Shown: one piece after another, positions 61,221-64,000 of the stretch
How positions within the stretch are numbered: position 1 is the first letter of the stretch
Layout of the letters: each line of letters begins with the position of its first letter
DNA from: CAYVBJ01 sp964449075
GTDB lineage: Bacteria; Bacteroidota; Rhodothermia; Balneolales; Balneolaceae
Assembly: GCA_964449075.1 (NCBI GenBank)
Contig: CAYVBJ010000008.1
Coordinates: 40,258-104,257, forward strand
Direction of reading: 5' to 3'
Length of the DNA stretch: 64,000 nucleotides
Program-made: the position numbers and the translations under genes
Notes under the pieces: model-generated
Databases searched by the model: none
What the model saw: the letters and a program-made list of their open reading frames with translations, nothing else
What the model was told of the DNA's origin: nothing

Positions 61221-62351
61221 TCACGAAAACCGGTCAGCCAGCCTGTTAATCAGGTAGCCGCTCTCTTCGAGTGCCCGCGATGCAAAACTTCCAAAAAAGT
61301 CGGTGACAGACTCAAACTCTTTGATAAAGCCTTCTTTATCATCATCTCTTACCAAATCAGCCAGTTTTTTATGATGATCAAAAAATTTAAGCAAAAGGTT
61401 TCGCCGGTCTTTATTGCTAAATACAATATCTGCATAGAGTTCTGCATCCTGGGCAAAGATTCTGCCGGTCATCATCAGCTCGGCCCGATAGATCGGACTT
61501 GAATACTCTAGCATTTCATTTGGATCCAGGTCATATTTCTTCATAAACGATCCGTGCAGAAGGGCCACATAGTGACGCAATCCCTGGACAAGATTCATGA
61601 CATGATCATGATTTTGGGGATCTGCCTCAATAATGCGCATACCCCACAGTTCACACTGATTAATAAACCACTGTGCTTTTTCTGAATCCCTTCCGGGACT
61701 CACTACCATCAGCTGCTTGGATAAATTTGGAACATCGGGTCCGTGCATCGGGTGAAGCCCCAGAACAGGTCCGTCGTGTGACTCGAGCATAGTTTTCAGC
61801 GGCCCGGATTTATTGCTTGTAAAATCGGCGAGTATTGTTTTGGGTTTCAGTTTTGCACTCAGCCTTTTAATCACATCTACCGTTACATTGATGGGAACTG
61901 TGACTATCGCCATGTCCGTTTTTGGAGCAATCTCATCTAACTCATGCCAGTTCCCCTTATCGAGGGAATAGACAACATGGCCGGAACGCTCAGCAATTCT
62001 CCTGTAAAGTGTCCCCATTCCTCCTTCGCCGCCTGCAAACAGAATATGCATGGGTCTGTCGGTTGATCTCGGAAAGGTCTCAGATGACTGACTCGCTCTT
62101 GAAGCTGCCATTATCATGCGGAGAAAATCTTCAGCCCATTCCGGGTCAAGCCCCCGCAGTACAGCTTTTTCTCTGAAGTCACGGGTTTTTTCAAGTTCCC
62201 GGGTTGCCACAAAAACAGGTAACTGCTTTTCAATTTTTTTCCTGATTACATCCTGAGACACCTCATTGCGCTTCTTTAAAAGATCCAGGATCTGTTCATC
62301 AATATTATCAATACTTTTTCGTTGATCGTGTAAAGCTTCTCTGTCCGCCAT
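61221..62351 (-). CDS. tyrA: Bifunctional chorismate mutase-prephenate dehydrogenase (T-protein)
   Basis: This enzyme of tyrosine synthesis turns chorismate to prephenate and then to 4-hydroxyphenylpyruvate. The N-terminal AroQ-type chorismate mutase (about 5-90: IDNIDEQILDLLKKRNEV) precedes a Rossmann dehydrogenase (about 100-376) with FAGGEGGMGTLYRR, LGLHPMHGPD and HDHVMNLVQGLRHY. The 376-residue length and layout equal E. coli TyrA. It starts 136 bp from the divergent uvrB. Confidence 0.94.
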   Translation of the reverse strand: MADREALHDQRKSIDNIDEQILDLLKKRNEVSQDVIRKKIEKQLPVFVATRELEKTRDFREKAVLRGLDPEWAEDFLRMIMAASRASQSSETFPRSTDRPMHILFAGGEGGMGTLYRRIAERSGHVVYSLDKGNWHELDEIAPKTDMAIVTVPINVTVDVIKRLSAKLKPKTILADFTSNKSGPLKTMLESHDGPVLGLHPMHGPDVPNLSKQLMVVSPGRDSEKAQWFINQCELWGMRIIEADPQNHDHVMNLVQGLRHYVALLHGSFMKKYDLDPNEMLEYSSPIYRAELMMTGRIFAQDAELYADIVFSNKDRRNLLLKFFDHHKKLADLVRDDDKEGFIKEFESVTDFFGSFASRALEESGYLINRLADRFS

Positions 62352-62487
62352 TATTTCAATTATTCAATTTGTTTTAATAGAGAAAATAAACAGGTAGTGA
62401 AATTCAGCATTTATTTGCTTTCATCAAAGAAATGAATCCATAACATATTTATTTACTTGGGTGTAAATAGTCCTTATTTTAGTAAAC

Positions 62488-64000
62488 ATGTCAAATTTTA
62501 AGCTTCAGTCACCATGGGCGCCGGCAGGCGACCAGCCAAATGCAATTAAAGAGCTCACAGAAGGAGTTAACGAGGGAGATAAATATCAAACCCTGCTGGG
62601 AATTACAGGTTCCGGAAAAACACGAACCATAGCAGGTGTTATTGATAATGTCAACAAGCCCACCCTGGTAATGAGCCACAATAAAACCCTGGCTGCGCAG
62701 CTTTATCGTGAGTTCAGTGATTTTTTTCCGGAAAACCGCGTTGAATTCTTTATCTCGTATTACGATTACTATCAGCCTGAAGCCTACCTCTCTGCACAGG
62801 ATAAATACATTGAAAAAGATCTGTCCATTAATGAAGAGATACAGCGCCTGAGACTTAGAGCCACAAGCTCGTTACTTTCGGGACGCAGGGATGTAATCAT
62901 AGTTTCATCTGTAAGCTGCATTTACGGTATCGGCTCTCCGTCAGAGTATGAACAGCTTATTATAAATCTGAAGCGGGATATGGAAATTCCCCGGAATACA
63001 CTTCTTTATGACTTAGTTGATCTCCATTATACCCGAAAAGATAATGAGTTTACACGCGGATCATTCCGTGTAAGAGGCGATGTTGTAGATATCTACCCCG
63101 CTTATTCGGACGAAGGTTTGCGAATCACTTTTTGGGGTGATGAGATTGAAAATATGGAAGTGTTTGAAGTGGAAACGGGCCATACCATTGAACAAGTTGA
63201 TGAGTTCAGAATATATCCGGCCTCCCATTATGTAACAACCAAGGGGAGACTTGACCAGGCAATTGATCAGATCCGGGACGAAATGCACTGGAGGGTAGAT
63301 GTGCTGCAAAACGAACAGAAATATCTTGAAGCCAAGCGTTTGCAGCAGCGTACTCTATTTGACATTGAGATGATGCAGGAGATCGGGTATTGTGCCGGAA
63401 TCGAAAATTATTCGCGCTATCTGAGCGCACGTAAACCCGGAGAGAGGCCTTACTGCCTGTTTGATTATTTTCCCGATGATTATCTGCTGGTTGTGGATGA
63501 AAGCCATCAAACCGTGCCGCAAATCGGGGCCATGTATGGGGGTGACCGTTCCAGGAAAATTGAGCTTGTAGAACATGGATTCCGGCTTCCCTCTGCACTT
63601 GATAACCGTCCGCTGACATTCGAGGAGTGGGAATCGATGGTCAATCAGTCTATTTTTGTAAGTGCTACGCCAAAAGATTACGAACTTGAAAAATCAGGCG
63701 GCATATTCGTAGAACAGATTATACGCCCGACCGGTTTAATGGAGCCGGAAATAGAAGTCAGGCCGCTTGATACCCAGATCGACGATCTGCTTGACGAGAT
63801 CCAGGTTCGTGCTGAAAAAAATGAACGCGTTCTCTGTATAACGCTTACCAAACGTCTGAGTGAGGAGCTGAGCGAATATCTTAAAAACCTTGGGATAAGT
63901 GCCGCCTATATGCACAGCGAACTGGATGCAATGCAGCGTATTGAGGTTCTCTATAAATTCAGGCGCGGTGATTTTAATGTACTGGTTGGAATCAACCTGC
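62488..64000 (+). CDS. uvrB: Excinuclease ABC subunit B, cut by the window end
   Basis: The frame starts at the ATG at 62488 (MSNFKLQSPWAPAGDQPNAI) and stays open for 504 codons to the window edge, about three quarters of the usual 670. Walker A is GITGSGKT (the family mostly has GVTGSGKT). The beta-hairpin that opens DNA is SYYDYYQPEAYLSAQD, and helicase motifs follow in VVDESHQT and FVSATP. UvrB verifies lesions and recruits UvrC in nucleotide excision repair. Confidence 0.97.
   Translation, partial: MSNFKLQSPWAPAGDQPNAIKELTEGVNEGDKYQTLLGITGSGKTRTIAGVIDNVNKPTLVMSHNKTLAAQLYREFSDFFPENRVEFFISYYDYYQPEAYLSAQDKYIEKDLSINEEIQRLRLRATSSLLSGRRDVIIVSSVSCIYGIGSPSEYEQLIINLKRDMEIPRNTLLYDLVDLHYTRKDNEFTRGSFRVRGDVVDIYPAYSDEGLRITFWGDEIENMEVFEVETGHTIEQVDEFRIYPASHYVTTKGRLDQAIDQIRDEMHWRVDVLQNEQKYLEAKRLQQRTLFDIEMMQEIGYCAGIENYSRYLSARKPGERPYCLFDYFPDDYLLVVDESHQTVPQIGAMYGGDRSRKIELVEHGFRLPSALDNRPLTFEEWESMVNQSIFVSATPKDYELEKSGGIFVEQIIRPTGLMEPEIEVRPLDTQIDDLLDEIQVRAEKNERVLCITLTKRLSEELSEYLKNLGISAAYMHSELDAMQRIEVLYKFRRGDFNVLVGINL

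Overview
The window looks like a chromosomal stretch of a moderate-GC member of the Bacteroidota/Balneolota group (a Balneolaceae-like marine or halophilic heterotroph is my best guess). The reasons are a SusC/SusD pair, a C-terminal T9SS-type sorting domain, a clade II Sec-exported nosZ cluster, HU-SPOR proteins, a DUF255 protein and Bacteroidota-style lipoproteins. Two runs of exactly 100 N (34994-35093 and 40755-40854) show it comes from a draft assembly. I found no rRNA, tRNA, phage or CRISPR array.

Region 1 (1-14.5 kb, almost all minus strand) is a nitrous-oxide respiration island. Read in the direction of transcription it holds: a small Cys-rich exported protein, a NosA/OprC-type TonB-dependent copper receptor, an Rrf2/NsrR-like regulator with three Cys ligands, a lipoprotein cytochrome c, clade II nosZ, a four-helix membrane protein, nosL, nosD, nosF, nosY, anaerobic hemN, heme A synthase, a RIC/ScdA di-iron repair protein and a truncated membrane protein with an HxHxH motif. 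A perfect 10-8-10 palindrome lies 13 bp upstream of the regulator. A related site lies upstream of the cytochrome c-nosZ unit. A third lies between tyrosine phenol-lyase and an uncharacterised divergent gene at 18.1 kb.

Region 2 (14.5-34.6 kb) is mixed metabolism: ADP-forming acyl-CoA synthetase, tyrosine phenol-lyase, a Cys-rich TIM-barrel-like protein of unknown function, a coiled-coil membrane protein behind a structured leader, an SDR, the NamZ muramidase, ndk, a class III nucleotide cyclase with a SRPBCC-like N-terminus and zinc ribbon, mgsA, a GxxExxY gene inside a 511-bp inverted-repeat element, a DUF255 protein, an M28 peptidase, and an SDR-ALDH pair.

Region 3 (34.6-41.4 kb) holds a 222-bp tandem repeat array closed by a strong bidirectional terminator, an orphan SusCD pair, and an AcuI/YhdH-type reductase that is split only by an assembly artefact (a 55-bp duplication around the N run).

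Region 4 (41.4-53.5 kb, minus strand) carries gcvT, comB, ftsK, lolA and a YbhN-like membrane protein, then an outer-membrane barrel, a short HU-like protein, an HU-SPOR membrane protein, ExbB, ExbD, TonB and a single-domain response regulator.

Region 5 (53.5-64 kb) has an Mrp-type ATPase, a 1.9-kb island of palindromic repeats, a secreted metzincin-like protease followed by a small lipoprotein that resembles a detached pro-domain, tspO, chorismate mutase-prephenate dehydrogenase (tyrA) and the first three quarters of uvrB, which runs off the window.
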